Shown here one piece after another: positions 1 to 8,607 of a stretch of DNA of 64,000 nt (positions are counted from its first letter, which is position 1; every line of letters starts with the position of its first letter). A program made the position numbers and the translations under genes. The notes under the pieces were generated by a model that was not told where the DNA came from, searched no databases, and saw only the letters and a list, made by a program, of their open reading frames with translations. This DNA comes from Gloeobacter violaceus PCC 7421. Lineage in GTDB: Bacteria > Cyanobacteriota > Cyanobacteriia > Gloeobacterales > Gloeobacteraceae. The stretch spans positions 2,852,001 to 2,916,000 of the forward strand of contig NC_005125.1 in NCBI RefSeq assembly GCF_000011385.1. Reading direction: 5' to 3'.

Positions 1-176
1 CTCATGCCGAAGCGCACCCCCAACTGTGGGCTTACCCAGCCTTCCATCCGCTCGATACCCACCAATGCCGCTCCCTCGCGTACAAACCCGTCCAATGTGC
101 CTTCGTCCGGGTCGTAAAGGTAATACTCTTCAACGCCGTGGCGATGGTAGAAGCTTACTGTTTTGGGGCAGGTCAT
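1..176 (-). pseudogene. 5'-truncated Uma2-family (DUF820) endonuclease-like gene fragment
   Basis: Read leftward from an ATG at 176 the frame stays open to the window edge. It carries a stretch typical of the C-terminal half of Uma2/DUF820 proteins: FYHRHGVEEYYLYDPDEG, then a GWVSPQLGVRF-like segment. Uma2 proteins are PD-(D/E)XK-fold proteins of about 190 residues, abundant in cyanobacteria. A stop codon lies directly before the ATG, so the N-terminal half, which normally carries part of the nuclease core, is missing. The break lies 6 bases from the start of the first cassette-type gene on the other strand, so insertion of the cassette array probably removed the 5' end. The gene continues outside the window. 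Confidence 0.6.
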
Positions 177-182
177 TTACAC

Positions 183-611
183 ATGCGCTCAATTGTCATT
201 CATCTTGCCGACACTACGCGCGAAGCAGTTCGCACCCAGCTTTCTGAGATTGCCGAGTATACTAGCGGCGACGAGTGGCGCTATCCCCATCGCTCATCCG
301 CACCCGTCCTCTACATTCAGTTCTACGACGATTACGAGAGAGAGGTTGAGCCGGGCGAGATGAATTCACTGGCGTCCGAGTTGGACCAGATGCCCTCCGT
401 AAGCATCATTGCTCATGTTTCCGGTCGTGTGCCAGGCGGGGCTGAGGTCAGATGGTTCACGGAGTCCGTCCTGGGAACTTTTCGCGGGCTTGCGCAGGAC
501 GAGTATTCACCTCATTACTGGACGGTTGCGGAGATTCGTTCGCAGGCGATTGCACACGGGCATCCGTTTTTTGACTATGAAGGCTGGCATGAAAACACAC
601 CAGCGGTCTAA
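183..611 (+). CDS. Hypothetical protein, first gene of a cassette-like array
   Basis: This encodes 142 residues of an acidic, soluble-looking protein with no signal peptide or membrane segment. I do not recognise the family. I chose the ATG at 183 (MRSIVIHLADTTREAV) because upstream codons in the same frame read through the opposite-strand Uma2 fragment. The stop codon TAA lies inside the GTCTAAC core that opens an attC-like site at 606, an arrangement typical of integron cassettes, in which the coding region runs into attC. The size and orphan character also fit a cassette gene. Confidence 0.65.
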   Translation: MRSIVIHLADTTREAVRTQLSEIAEYTSGDEWRYPHRSSAPVLYIQFYDDYEREVEPGEMNSLASELDQMPSVSIIAHVSGRVPGGAEVRWFTESVLGTFRGLAQDEYSPHYWTVAEIRSQAIAHGHPFFDYEGWHENTPAV

Positions 612-698
612 CCATGCGGCGCAGCGAACCCGGCCATCGCACCCTGGTTGCAAGCGCATCCCCTCGCAAGCCGGGTCGCTGAGCTTGGGTCGTTAGAC
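606..698 (+). other. attC-like recombination site 1 (93 bp)
   Basis: The site opens with GTCTAAC (606-612) and closes with GTTAGAC (692-698), matching the attC consensus ends RYYYAAC and GTTRRRY. Inside, CAGCGAACCCGG on the left pairs with CCGGGTCGCTG on the right, with one unpaired base in the stem, resembling the extrahelical bases of attC. A second short stem (TTGC...GCAA) lies in the centre. The length is within the known attC range. The next coding region starts 5 nt after the site. Confidence 0.75.
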
Positions 699-703
699 GG
701 CGA

Positions 704-1018
704 ATGGAGACCCCTCCACCAAGTGCCACTGCAGCGCAAATCATCGAGGTGCTTCGGCAACTAGGCGGCATGCCGATACTTGTGGCGCTTGACGATAGGC
801 GGATCCTAACAGTCCACAATATCGCGTGGGGCCAAGACTTCGCCGATCCCGAATACCACGTCACGACGAACATTAGCCCCGTGCCAAATGTGCCCCACGT
901 TGTTGACGTCTTTAGTACCGCAGCCGTTGTACGAATCACTGACCCCATTTCCGGAGACGTACACTTCGATAAGTCGTCGCCGTCCAACAACGCGTTGGAG
1001 CGAACGCGGGAGGAATAA
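704..1018 (+). CDS. Hypothetical protein, second cassette gene
   Basis: This encodes 104 residues of unknown function. The start METPPPSATAAQ lies 5 nt after attC-like site 1, as expected for a cassette gene. The C-terminus (SSPSNNALERTREE) is translated from the left arm of the next attC-like site. Tails of this NNALERTR type are what a reading frame gives when it runs into an attC left arm. No membrane segment or signal peptide is visible. Its function cannot be inferred. Confidence 0.6.
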   Translation: METPPPSATAAQIIEVLRQLGGMPILVALDDRRILTVHNIAWGQDFADPEYHVTTNISPVPNVPHVVDVFSTAAVVRITDPISGDVHFDKSSPSNNALERTREE

Positions 1019-1069
1019 AGTGCTAGCATTCAGAACACATCAGCGCGTCGCCTAACGCGGACGTCAGGC
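982..1069 (+). other. attC-like recombination site 2 (degenerate, 88 bp)
   Basis: The site opens with GTCCAAC (982-988). The left arm CGTTGGAGCGAACGCG pairs imperfectly with CGCGTCGCCTAACG on the right. The closing core reads GTCAGGC (1063-1069), one base away from GTTRRRY. It follows the second cassette gene and precedes the third small gene, so its position supports the call more than its sequence does. Confidence 0.5.
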
Positions 1070-1089
1070 GTCATTAGCACGTCACTCCC

Positions 1090-1368
1090 ATGGAGCTACA
1101 CGAAATGGCAGACCGCGTGGATTCCAAGGAGACGTTCTTGGAGTTCGTTGGGGCTTTGCGCGCCGATTGGGAGACATCGCGTGCTGAGGAGAGCGCACAG
1201 CCATCGTCACCATGTAGCCCAGCCGCACGCGGCTGGGAGAATCCTGACCTTGGGCGCTTTCTTGGGGCGTTGCACGCTTGGACAGAGGACATGGGCGACC
1301 GAGTAGCACCGCAGCCGAGTTGGCGGACGTTCGCTGACATGTTGATGGCCGCCAAGATTTACGAGTAG
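1090..1368 (+). CDS. DUF7660-like small protein
   Basis: This encodes 92 residues. The pattern is DSKETFLEFVGALRADW near residues 10-26, a variable linker, then WENPDLGRFLGALHAWTEDM near residues 49-68 and WRTFADMLMAAKIYE at the end. This is the layout I associate with DUF7660 proteins, whose function is unknown and which often sit among orphan accessory genes. It starts 20 bases after attC-like site 2 and is probably the third gene of the array. No convincing attC follows it. The family name is from memory. Confidence 0.6.
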   Translation: MELHEMADRVDSKETFLEFVGALRADWETSRAEESAQPSSPCSPAARGWENPDLGRFLGALHAWTEDMGDRVAPQPSWRTFADMLMAAKIYE

Positions 1369-1449
1369 GATTTGAGAGTCACATGACCATGACGCCTAAA
1401 CTAAATTCGTTCCACTGTAACGGGCTGGTTATCCAGTAGAGAGCACGTC

Positions 1450-2121
1450 ATGGGATTAGGACTCGAAGTTGGAATACTGGCTGACCTCAAGACAGAGACG
1501 GTCGATGAAGAGGGCTACGAGTACTTTCGAAATCAATTCGATTTGCTCAACGCTCTGCTGAACAAGAACAACCTACCTGCCCACAACGAACCGGAAGATG
1601 TACCGATCTTCACTTGTGGTATGTACGGGTATGGAGGGCTCCACTATCTGCGGCGGATCGCGGCGCACCTACTCGTTAACGGCACTGTTCCCGATCCGTG
1701 TGTTGAGAATCCAACAGGTGATCTTGTATACCAGGAATGTTACGACGCAATCGCAACGATGCAGGATGCTCGATCACCTGAAGAAAAGCGATTTGATCAT
1801 CTGTTATGCCACAGCGACGCACAAGGATTTTATATCCCAGTCGAATTCGACGAAGTTCTATTGGATTTAGATGAAACTGGTCTCTTGGGTTTTCAAGTCG
1901 GGTCGTCGTCTGTCCTGGTACGAGAATGTACGGCGCTTGCAGAGGCTATCGGCCTGCCAACGGATATCGATCCGCAAGATGCCATATTGAATGACAACTG
2001 CAAAACTCAAGGTCAAGGAACGGGATGGCACAGATACGGCATCGAATCATACGTTTGTATCCAGTTGCTAAATGCTGCAAGACATTCCGTGGTCACTGGT
2101 GCGGCGATCCTTTTTACGTAA
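1450..2121 (+). CDS. Conserved hypothetical protein, accessory region
   Basis: This encodes 223 residues of a soluble acidic protein. The start MGLGLEVGILADLK, the central CGMYGYGGLHYLRRIAAHL segment and the C-terminal WHRYGIESYVCIQLLNAARHS segment look like a widespread uncharacterised bacterial family that ends at this point, so the gene seems complete. Its base composition is visibly more AT-rich than the core genes to its right, which suggests transfer. No attC-like site is seen between it and the gene at 1090-1368. Its function is unknown; an immunity-type role would be a guess. Confidence 0.6.
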   Translation: MGLGLEVGILADLKTETVDEEGYEYFRNQFDLLNALLNKNNLPAHNEPEDVPIFTCGMYGYGGLHYLRRIAAHLLVNGTVPDPCVENPTGDLVYQECYDAIATMQDARSPEEKRFDHLLCHSDAQGFYIPVEFDEVLLDLDETGLLGFQVGSSSVLVRECTALAEAIGLPTDIDPQDAILNDNCKTQGQGTGWHRYGIESYVCIQLLNAARHSVVTGAAILFT

Positions 2122-2314
2122 GCGTATTCGAGTTCTTCTTGCCGGGGCCAGTCCTCGCAGACAGGCTTTCTGCCTTGATCTTGTGTGTTGGGTTGGGGGA
2201 CTTGCCATTGGCCTCGCAGCGATTAGGTTAGGCGCGAGTAGTGCAAAGGCGGAGCATTGATGTTCTCGATGTGTCCGTGGCACAGATCAAACATTGATGA
2301 GTGCGCGGGCCTAC

Positions 2315-3349
2315 TCAGGTATGACCGGATCCAAGGGCGTCCTGCACTGCGCCGTCGTAAACTTTGGCGTTGAACCAGTTTGGGTAAGTGGCCACAGGTT
2401 CGGTCGACGCGTCGAGGCCATAGATCTCTTCAGTAGTAAGCGCCAGATCGGCGGCACCCAGGTTGTCGGCAAGTTGGCTTGCGCGGCTGGCTCCCACCAA
2501 GATCGAGGCGACATACGGGCGCGACAGCAACCAGGCGAGTGCTACCTGCGCAGGGGTAGCGCCGTGCACCGCCGCGATTTCTCGGAGTTTGTCAACCACG
2601 GCGTAGCCACGCTCGCGGTCGAAAGGCAGAAAGTCGAAGCCGGTGAGCCGCCCGCCACCACCTTCCGGGTCCTCGCGGGTATACTTGCCGCTCAAGAAGC
2701 CGCCCGCCAGAGGACTCCAGACGGTAATCCCCACCCCGGCATCCAGGGCGAAGGGCACTACCTCGTGCTCCAGATCGCGCCCGACCAGCGAGTAGTACAT
2801 CTCGTTGGCCCGAAAGCGCTCCCAGCCGTGCTCGCGCTGCAGGCCGACCGCCTTTGCCGCAAGCCACGCCGGCCAGTTGGAGTAACCCACATAGCGCACC
2901 TTGCCCTGGCGTACCAGAGAATCCAGCGCTTCGAGGGTCTCTTCTAAAGGCGTGTACGGGTCGATGCGGTGCACGAGATAGACGTCGATATAGTCGGTAC
3001 CCAACCGCCGGAGGCTGCCCTCGGCGGAAGCGATGATGTGCCGGCGCGAGAGGCCCGAGTGGACCAGCGCCTCGCCCGTGCGCATGCCGACTTTGGTGGC
3101 GATGGCCACATCCTGCCTGCGGTTGCCCAGGGCCTTGCCCAGCATGATTTCAGACTGGCCGCCCGCGTAGGCGTCGGCGGTGTTGAAAAAATTGATCCCG
3201 GCGTCAAGGGCCTGGGCGACCAGCCGATCCGCCCCGGCCTGGTCCACCTTGTAGACTGAGGCAAAAGCCCCTTCGCCCGAACCGAAGGTCATCGCCCCAA
3301 AGGCGAGCCTGGAAACGATCAGCCCTGTATTCCCCAAGCGTGTGTACTG
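2315..3349 (-). CDS. Aldo/keto reductase
   Basis: This encodes a 344-residue NADPH-dependent aldo/keto reductase of the TIM-barrel superfamily. I chose the GTG at 3349 because a GAGGGGAG ribosome-binding site precedes it by about 8 nt and the protein then starts at the usual YTRLGNTGL. The conserved NFFNTADAY segment, the ATKVGM lysine, the VHR histidine and the GYSNWPAW cofactor segment are present. The position usually held by the catalytic Asp (five before the catalytic Tyr) reads Asn at about residue 57. The substrate cannot be inferred. It is divergent from the GST gene on its right. Confidence 0.9.
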   Translation of the reverse strand, partial: QYTRLGNTGLIVSRLAFGAMTFGSGEGAFASVYKVDQAGADRLVAQALDAGINFFNTADAYAGGQSEIMLGKALGNRRQDVAIATKVGMRTGEALVHSGLSRRHIIASAEGSLRRLGTDYIDVYLVHRIDPYTPLEETLEALDSLVRQGKVRYVGYSNWPAWLAAKAVGLQREHGWERFRANEMYYSLVGRDLEHEVVPFALDAGVGITVWSPLAGGFLSGKYTREDPEGGGGRLTGFDFLPFDRERGYAVVDKLREIAAVHGATPAQVALAWLLSRPYVASILVGASRASQLADNLGAADLALTTEEIYGLDASTEPVATYPNWFNAKVYDGAVQDALGSGHT

Positions 3350-3518
3350 CACGGCTGTGCTCCCCTCGGTATGGTTGCGCCCCCAGCCTAGCCTCGGCCG
3401 AAAAGAGAAGCCGCTTGCGTGCAACCCATCGCTCCCTACGCGGTAGGCTTCAGAAAATATAGCCCGCCCCGTGGCTCACCCGCGCCAGGGCAGAATAGGG
3501 ATTTTTCATTCACCGGCC

Positions 3519-4121
3519 ATGCTGAAACTTTACGAGTACCCGCCCTCGGGCAACTGCTACAAAATCCGGCTATTGCTGGCCCAACTTGGCATCCCGGTCG
3601 AGCGCGTCACCGTCGATATCCTCAAAGGCGAAAGCCGCACCCCCGCCTACTTGCAGCTCAACCCCAACGGCAGGGTGCCGCTATTGGTGCTCGACACGGG
3701 CGAAACACTCACCGAGTCGAACGCCGTGCTGTGTTATCTGGCGGAGGGCACGCCCTACTGGCCCGCAGGACGCCTGGAACGCGCCCGGGTGCTGGAGTGG
3801 ATGTTCTTCGAGCAGTACGAGCACGAACCGAACATCGCTACCTCCCGCTTCTGGATCGCCTACTTGCAAAAAGCCGAAGCGTTCGCCGAGGCACTTGCCC
3901 AGAAGCAGCAAAAGGGACACGCGGCCCTCGGTGTCATGGAAAATCACCTGGCGCGGCACGATTTTCTGGCGGCGGGGCGCTACACGGTGGCTGACATCGC
4001 TCTGTACGCCTATACCCACGTGGCGGAGGAAGGGAATTTCAGCCTCGCGAACTATCCGGCCGTCCGCTCGTGGCTTGCGCGGGTTGCGGCTCAAGCGGGC
4101 CATATCCCAATCACCGCGTGA
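3519..4121 (+). CDS. Glutathione S-transferase family protein
   Basis: This encodes 200 residues. The N-terminal thioredoxin-like half is clear: MLKLYEYPPSGNCYKIRLLL, then NPNGRVPLLVLDTGETLTES, where the cis-Pro of RVP and the ES pair bind glutathione. The helical C-terminal half has the YTVADIALYAYTHV motif that caps the fold. I used the ATG at 3519 because the glutathione-binding domain starts directly there. It is expected to be cytosolic, conjugating or reducing small electrophiles with glutathione; the substrate is unknown. It is convergent with the membrane protein gene at 4144-5784. Confidence 0.9.
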   Translation: MLKLYEYPPSGNCYKIRLLLAQLGIPVERVTVDILKGESRTPAYLQLNPNGRVPLLVLDTGETLTESNAVLCYLAEGTPYWPAGRLERARVLEWMFFEQYEHEPNIATSRFWIAYLQKAEAFAEALAQKQQKGHAALGVMENHLARHDFLAAGRYTVADIALYAYTHVAEEGNFSLANYPAVRSWLARVAAQAGHIPITA

Positions 4122-4143
4122 GTGCGGCCCCGCCGGAACCGCT

Positions 4144-5784
4144 CTAGCGGCGCATCAGCACGTAGTAATTGAGATTCCTTTTGCAGTGGTTGAGCCAGGG
4201 TTGCGGCTCTCCGCGCAACCATCTCCAGACCGCCTGCAAATCCCAGGGATTCCAGGGAAAGGTGCGGGGACTGTCGGTGCGAAAGAGCAGCCGGTAGTCC
4301 TGCGTGGTCCGCCCGTCGCAAGGGCCGTCGTCATCGGGAAGCAGGGCGTCTTGACGAAATTCGACCAGAGGACCGTAGAAGGCCGTGGGCAGCACCACCA
4401 GATAGTCGCCGGAAGCGACGGCGGTGGCCTGCGGGGAGCGAAAAACGCTGTAGGGCGAATAAGGGTCGAGCACCGACAAGTTGTAGCGGCTGTCCGCGGG
4501 CGCGTCGGAGCGCAGGTCGAACTGCCGCTCTGAAAGCCCCCGCGACTTCAAGAAGCGGGCAAAGCTCAGATAAGCCTCGAAGCCGCTGTTGCGGTTGGTG
4601 TTCAGGTAGATGTTGGCCCGCCTGTTCGGGTGGCGGCGAATGTCCTGAACCAGGTAATCGAGCGCCAGGTTGTAGTTGATGGGCACGTAGCGCAGCCGGT
4701 TGATCTGCGCCAGCGAGTTGGGAAAAATGGACGCGAAGCGGTTGGCAGGTTCGGCAAAGGCGAAGTAGGCCGCTGCCCCCACCCCCATCGCCACCCCCAC
4801 CGGCAGCAGCGGCGAGGCTTTGATCTGCCGGAATTCGCCCAGGTAGAACACCCACGCCGGGAGCGCAAACACGTAGGTGGGCAGCAGGTAGTACTGGGCG
4901 GTGATGCCGAGATAGAAGAAGACCGCGACATAGACGAGGGCCGCGCCCAGCATCGGGTCGTAGACCGGGTGGAGCGGGCGTTTGGCGGCCAGAAGCTGAT
5001 AGGCCCGCACCAGCACAGCCGGAATCAGACACAAAGGCAGCAGCGGTTCCCAGGTCAGAAAGTACCCGAGGGTCTGATCGAGACTCTGGGCACCGCGGAT
5101 CTGGGCATAATTTGCACCTCCCCCACCGGCGAAGACAGAATAGAGGACACCATAGAGCACCGCACTGAGCAGCAACAGGCCGTCGAGTACCTTGGCCTGC
5201 AGCAGCGAAGTTTTCCAGCCCAGCAGCAGGTGGCCAAGCACAAAGCTCCCCAACGTCAAAAAAACCGGTTCTTTGTGGTAGAAGGCCAGGTTCGCAGCCA
5301 CTAGGGCGACGACGCCTACCAACCACCTGGGGCGATCGAAAAAGTGAAGGTAGGCAAGCAGAAATACGGCAAACCAGAAGATTTCGCCGCGCTCGGGGAC
5401 CAATAGCCGGAACCAGGCCTGGAAAAATCCGTAGGTTGTGATGGCAAGAGCGACCACGACGACGCACAAGGCCCGGCTACCATTCACCCGCCTGAGCAGC
5501 AGATAGAACACCAGGGCGAACAGCACCAGTTCGACGGCGTTGAACAGGTAATAGGACCACGGGGTCGGTGGCAGAACTTGTGCCACCAGGTTGTATTCCC
5601 AGCCATTGAGCGGATAAAACCGGCCACCCCCCATGAAAGTAGAAAAGGGCAGCCACCGACCCGCCTGGATTGTGTCGAGGAAATAGTAATCATCGTTGGG
5701 GCCAAACTGCGGATTGGCGAGTAAAGCAGTGACATATATCGCAAGCAAAAGCAACAATGCGCCACCCGCCATCCAACTGCGCAT
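4144..5784 (-). CDS. Polytopic membrane protein, GT-C glycosyltransferase-like
   Basis: This encodes 546 residues with an N-terminal membrane anchor and about ten further hydrophobic segments up to roughly residue 350, followed by a soluble C-terminal part. Near residue 29 the segment GPNDDYYFLD carries paired acidic residues in the first extracytoplasmic loop, as in GT-C glycosyltransferases that use lipid-linked sugar donors. That assignment is inferred from layout only, and I see no family-specific motif. It might act in cell-surface glycan assembly. The neighbours are not glycan genes. Confidence 0.6.
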   Translation of the reverse strand: MRSWMAGGALLLLLAIYVTALLANPQFGPNDDYYFLDTIQAGRWLPFSTFMGGGRFYPLNGWEYNLVAQVLPPTPWSYYLFNAVELVLFALVFYLLLRRVNGSRALCVVVVALAITTYGFFQAWFRLLVPERGEIFWFAVFLLAYLHFFDRPRWLVGVVALVAANLAFYHKEPVFLTLGSFVLGHLLLGWKTSLLQAKVLDGLLLLSAVLYGVLYSVFAGGGGANYAQIRGAQSLDQTLGYFLTWEPLLPLCLIPAVLVRAYQLLAAKRPLHPVYDPMLGAALVYVAVFFYLGITAQYYLLPTYVFALPAWVFYLGEFRQIKASPLLPVGVAMGVGAAAYFAFAEPANRFASIFPNSLAQINRLRYVPINYNLALDYLVQDIRRHPNRRANIYLNTNRNSGFEAYLSFARFLKSRGLSERQFDLRSDAPADSRYNLSVLDPYSPYSVFRSPQATAVASGDYLVVLPTAFYGPLVEFRQDALLPDDDGPCDGRTTQDYRLLFRTDSPRTFPWNPWDLQAVWRWLRGEPQPWLNHCKRNLNYYVLMRR

Positions 5785-5944
5785 TCACTTTCTCCCGTCA
5801 AATCGTCGAGCCAAGAGCAACAGCGCCAAACGTCCCAACCAGTAACTTAGAAGGGCGGCCAGGCTGGCTCAGTGTACCCCAAAGCGCGGTTGCTCGCTTC
5901 CTATAGTGCAGGGAGCGAGCAGGCGGAAACAGGAGCGGTCGGTA

Positions 5945-7114
5945 CTAACAGTTGCCAGGCCGGTTCAGGCAGACGTTATTGAGCAAATCAAGAAATTGCG
6001 AGTCAGGGACAGAACTTCCCTGCAGAAGGATGGTTGGATCGACATATCCATAGGAGGTAACACCAATCACGCGGTTGCGACCGGCATTGAGACCGCCGAA
6101 TTGCCCAGAAGAGGAAAATCCAAAATTTTGAATCCAGGGGCCGCCGCTCGAACCACCGGTCATGTCCGATCCGTACTCGACGCTGTTGGGAACATTGGTA
6201 CGGTAACTACCGGAGGTCACTTGATGCATCAGCAAGCCGCTGTCGAAGGTACCGGGATACCCGAGCGAAATTGCATGATTGGGGAGCAGACTGAGGGTCT
6301 GATACCCCAAATAACCGGTGATACTGCCCAGGGTAAGCGTTCCGAAGGCAGGGTTGTCAGCCGCCTGCAACATGGCGAAATCCGCAGCGTTTGGAAAAGA
6401 GCCCCCGCCAAAATACCAGGAACTCGTCGTGTTGGCATAGGCCCAGTTCCAGACTCCGTAGGGGGCAAATCCATTGTTGTAAGAAGGAACAAAAAGAAAG
6501 TTCTGGTAGTAACCCTGTACGGAGCCATTTCCACTGTGAATACAATGCCCTGCGGTCAAGATCACGCGCGGCCTGAGCACCGAAGCTGAGCAAACAAAGT
6601 CTCCCACACCGGGTTTGGTGAAGAAGAATTTGCCCACTGTCGAGTAAGGGTAGAACGCATCCGCCGACAAAGGAACCAGTTGTGAACTGGTAAAATAAGC
6701 GCCTCCATTACCAACGTCTTGAGGCACAGGCTGGGTGGAGCTATCTATCGCGGAAGATTTGTCGGGTGCAAACAGCTTTTGGCCCTTCTCAGAACGGATA
6801 GCTTCGGAGGGTGGCTTGCCCTCGCCGGAGGCGGGTGTTTGCGTGGCCGAGGGTTTAGTTTCTTCCTCATCTCGATCGCGGTTAATCTCACTATTTTGCG
6901 ATTGGGCTGGCAAAGGCATGGGCTTGGCATTGCGCAACCGTTCAGGCGTCCAGTATTTGGACAACTCGGCATCCGTGCCATAGAGCTCAAGCGCTTTATT
7001 CTCAATTGCTTCTTGAGCGAATGCTGCCGAATACTGTCCCATCAGCAACCCTGCTACCAGGCAAGTAGCGGCGCATGAATACACCACACGATTTGCTAAA
7101 TAGTCGCGAAGCAT
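5945..7114 (-). CDS. Secreted trypsin-like serine protease
   Basis: This encodes 389 residues. An N-terminal hydrophobic signal ends near residue 33 (SAAFAQ). It is followed by a low-complexity acidic and Pro-rich stretch of about 100 residues, likely a pro-region or linker, then a chymotrypsin-fold domain. The catalytic triad is visible as LTAGHC (His190), DFAML (Asp245) and GSSGGPW (Ser323). It is expected to be exported to the periplasm or outside the cell. The nearby GDFVCSAS segment is the usual strand before the His motif. It stands alone, with an AT-rich upstream region. Confidence 0.88.
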   Translation of the reverse strand: MLRDYLANRVVYSCAATCLVAGLLMGQYSAAFAQEAIENKALELYGTDAELSKYWTPERLRNAKPMPLPAQSQNSEINRDRDEEETKPSATQTPASGEGKPPSEAIRSEKGQKLFAPDKSSAIDSSTQPVPQDVGNGGAYFTSSQLVPLSADAFYPYSTVGKFFFTKPGVGDFVCSASVLRPRVILTAGHCIHSGNGSVQGYYQNFLFVPSYNNGFAPYGVWNWAYANTTSSWYFGGGSFPNAADFAMLQAADNPAFGTLTLGSITGYLGYQTLSLLPNHAISLGYPGTFDSGLLMHQVTSGSYRTNVPNSVEYGSDMTGGSSGGPWIQNFGFSSSGQFGGLNAGRNRVIGVTSYGYVDPTILLQGSSVPDSQFLDLLNNVCLNRPGNC

Positions 7115-7534
7115 GAAATACTCCTTGGTGCTAGAGAGCGTTAGCGAAGTTGGTTGGAAGACCCTGTCAAGGCATCAAGATGATTGCAACTTCAATGTAT
7201 TTATCGAAGTCAAATCCGTTGGACTCTACCTTGATTTAGTCCGAAGCCTACCAGATTATGCACACTCTACTTAGTTAGTTTTCACGTCACTTAAATGAAA
7301 AAATCAACGATGAATCTGAAGTTTGCACTCAAAGCATTGTAAATTCAGCAGCTTGCGCGATTAAAGAGAACCGCTGCGGATGCACCTGGGGTCTGCCTCG
7401 GCCCGAGAAGCCTCCCGGCACCCGGCGCTTTAAGCAAGCCGCTCACCTGTCCAAGGCCAGGTAGTTAAAACTACTGCTTGAGAGTGTCCCGTCTGACACG
7501 ATAAGCAAGAGTTTGTTTACTTTTGGCCATCCTG
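7115..7534. other. Intergenic region without a clear gene
   Basis: About 420 bases lie between the divergent protease and Rieske oxygenase genes. The left half is AT-rich and presumably holds the protease promoter. It also has a 15-codon frame starting MKKSTMNLK that is too short and unsupported to call. The right half is GC-rich with several short inverted repeats, but I recognise no riboswitch class. Confidence 0.4.
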
Positions 7535-8602
7535 ATGACTATTAGCCTCCCACTGACTTCCACCAGGCTGGGCTTGCCCGGGCGCTACTACACCGACCCC
7601 GACTTCTACCAGCGCGAGTTGAAAACCGTCTGGCGCTCCACCTGGCAGTGGGTCGGACGGCTTGAGGATTTGAGAAATTCCGGCGATTATCTGACGACGA
7701 TCCTGGGTGAGGAACCCATCTTCGTGGTCAAAAACGCCGAGGGCGAGCTTCTGGCGATGCACAACGTCTGCCCGCACCGGGGGGCGCGGCTGTTGCCTGA
7801 AAAGCAAGGCAGTTGCAAGTTCCTGCAATGCCCCTACCACGCCTGGACCTTCGATCTCGAAGGCAAATTGCTGGCCGTCTCCCAACCCAAATGGTTTCCG
7901 GATCTCGACAAATCGTCCGTCCGGCTTGCCAGGGCGCGGGTGGCCAGTTGGGGCGGCTTCGTGTTCATCAATCCCGACCCTGAAGGTGAGTCCCTCGCCG
8001 AGTACCTGGCGGGCTATCCCGAGTACCTGGGCGGCTGGCCGCACCGCTGGGAGGAACTGCGGGAGGTGGCACGCACGGTCTACGAGGAACCGATCAACTG
8101 GAAATTTATCGTCGAGAACTACGTCGAGGACTACCATTTCGCCACCGCCCACGCGGGGAGCCTGGTGCCTTTGTTCGATGTGCAGAATATCCGCACCACC
8201 CCCACCGGCCGCCACATCCCGATTCTGGTGCCCTATACGCCCGAGCCGCCCGCAGACCCGGCCTTCCTCAAGCATTGGGAAGCGGACGTGCCTTCCTATC
8301 AGGGCTTCATCTTTCCCAACATGATGATCAACACCGGCAAGAACGGCTGCTCGGTGTGGCAGGTGACGGCTTTAGGACCGGAGCGCTCGCGCCTGGAGAC
8401 GGTCACCTACCAGACCCCCGCCCAGTACGCCGCCGACCCCTACGTTCCCGAATCCTGGCAGCAGGTGATGGAGGAAGACTTCTCCGTCTGCCGCCTGCTG
8501 CAACGGGGAATCGGCTCGCGGGCCTATCAGGTGCGCGCCCTGGCAGGTGAGCACGAACTGGGAGTCGCTCACTTCCACCAGGTGCTGGCCCAGTATCTCT
8601 AG
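7535..8602 (+). CDS. Rieske non-heme iron ring-hydroxylating oxygenase, alpha subunit type
   Basis: This encodes 355 residues. The Rieske [2Fe-2S] site is CPHRGA (Cys79, His81) and CPYHAW (Cys99, His102), with the normal spacing. The mononuclear iron site is NYVEDYHFATAH at about residues 193-205. These enzymes take electrons from a separate reductase or ferredoxin and hydroxylate or demethylate aromatic and other substrates. I preferred the ATG at 7535 over a TTG four codons upstream. No reductase gene is adjacent. The substrate is unknown; in phototrophs such enzymes are often linked to pigments, but nothing here shows that. Confidence 0.9.
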   Translation: MTISLPLTSTRLGLPGRYYTDPDFYQRELKTVWRSTWQWVGRLEDLRNSGDYLTTILGEEPIFVVKNAEGELLAMHNVCPHRGARLLPEKQGSCKFLQCPYHAWTFDLEGKLLAVSQPKWFPDLDKSSVRLARARVASWGGFVFINPDPEGESLAEYLAGYPEYLGGWPHRWEELREVARTVYEEPINWKFIVENYVEDYHFATAHAGSLVPLFDVQNIRTTPTGRHIPILVPYTPEPPADPAFLKHWEADVPSYQGFIFPNMMINTGKNGCSVWQVTALGPERSRLETVTYQTPAQYAADPYVPESWQQVMEEDFSVCRLLQRGIGSRAYQVRALAGEHELGVAHFHQVLAQYL

Positions 8603-8607
8603 GGCGC

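Noticed and set aside
2122-2300. Short frames after the 223-aa gene, one with a hydrophobic stretch.
   Set aside because: The upstream gene ends at its normal family end; the frames have no recognisable start signal or family pattern.
7280-7345. A 15-codon peptide MKKSTMNLK... upstream of the Rieske gene.
   Set aside because: It has no ribosome-binding site of note, is very short, and has no conserved feature.
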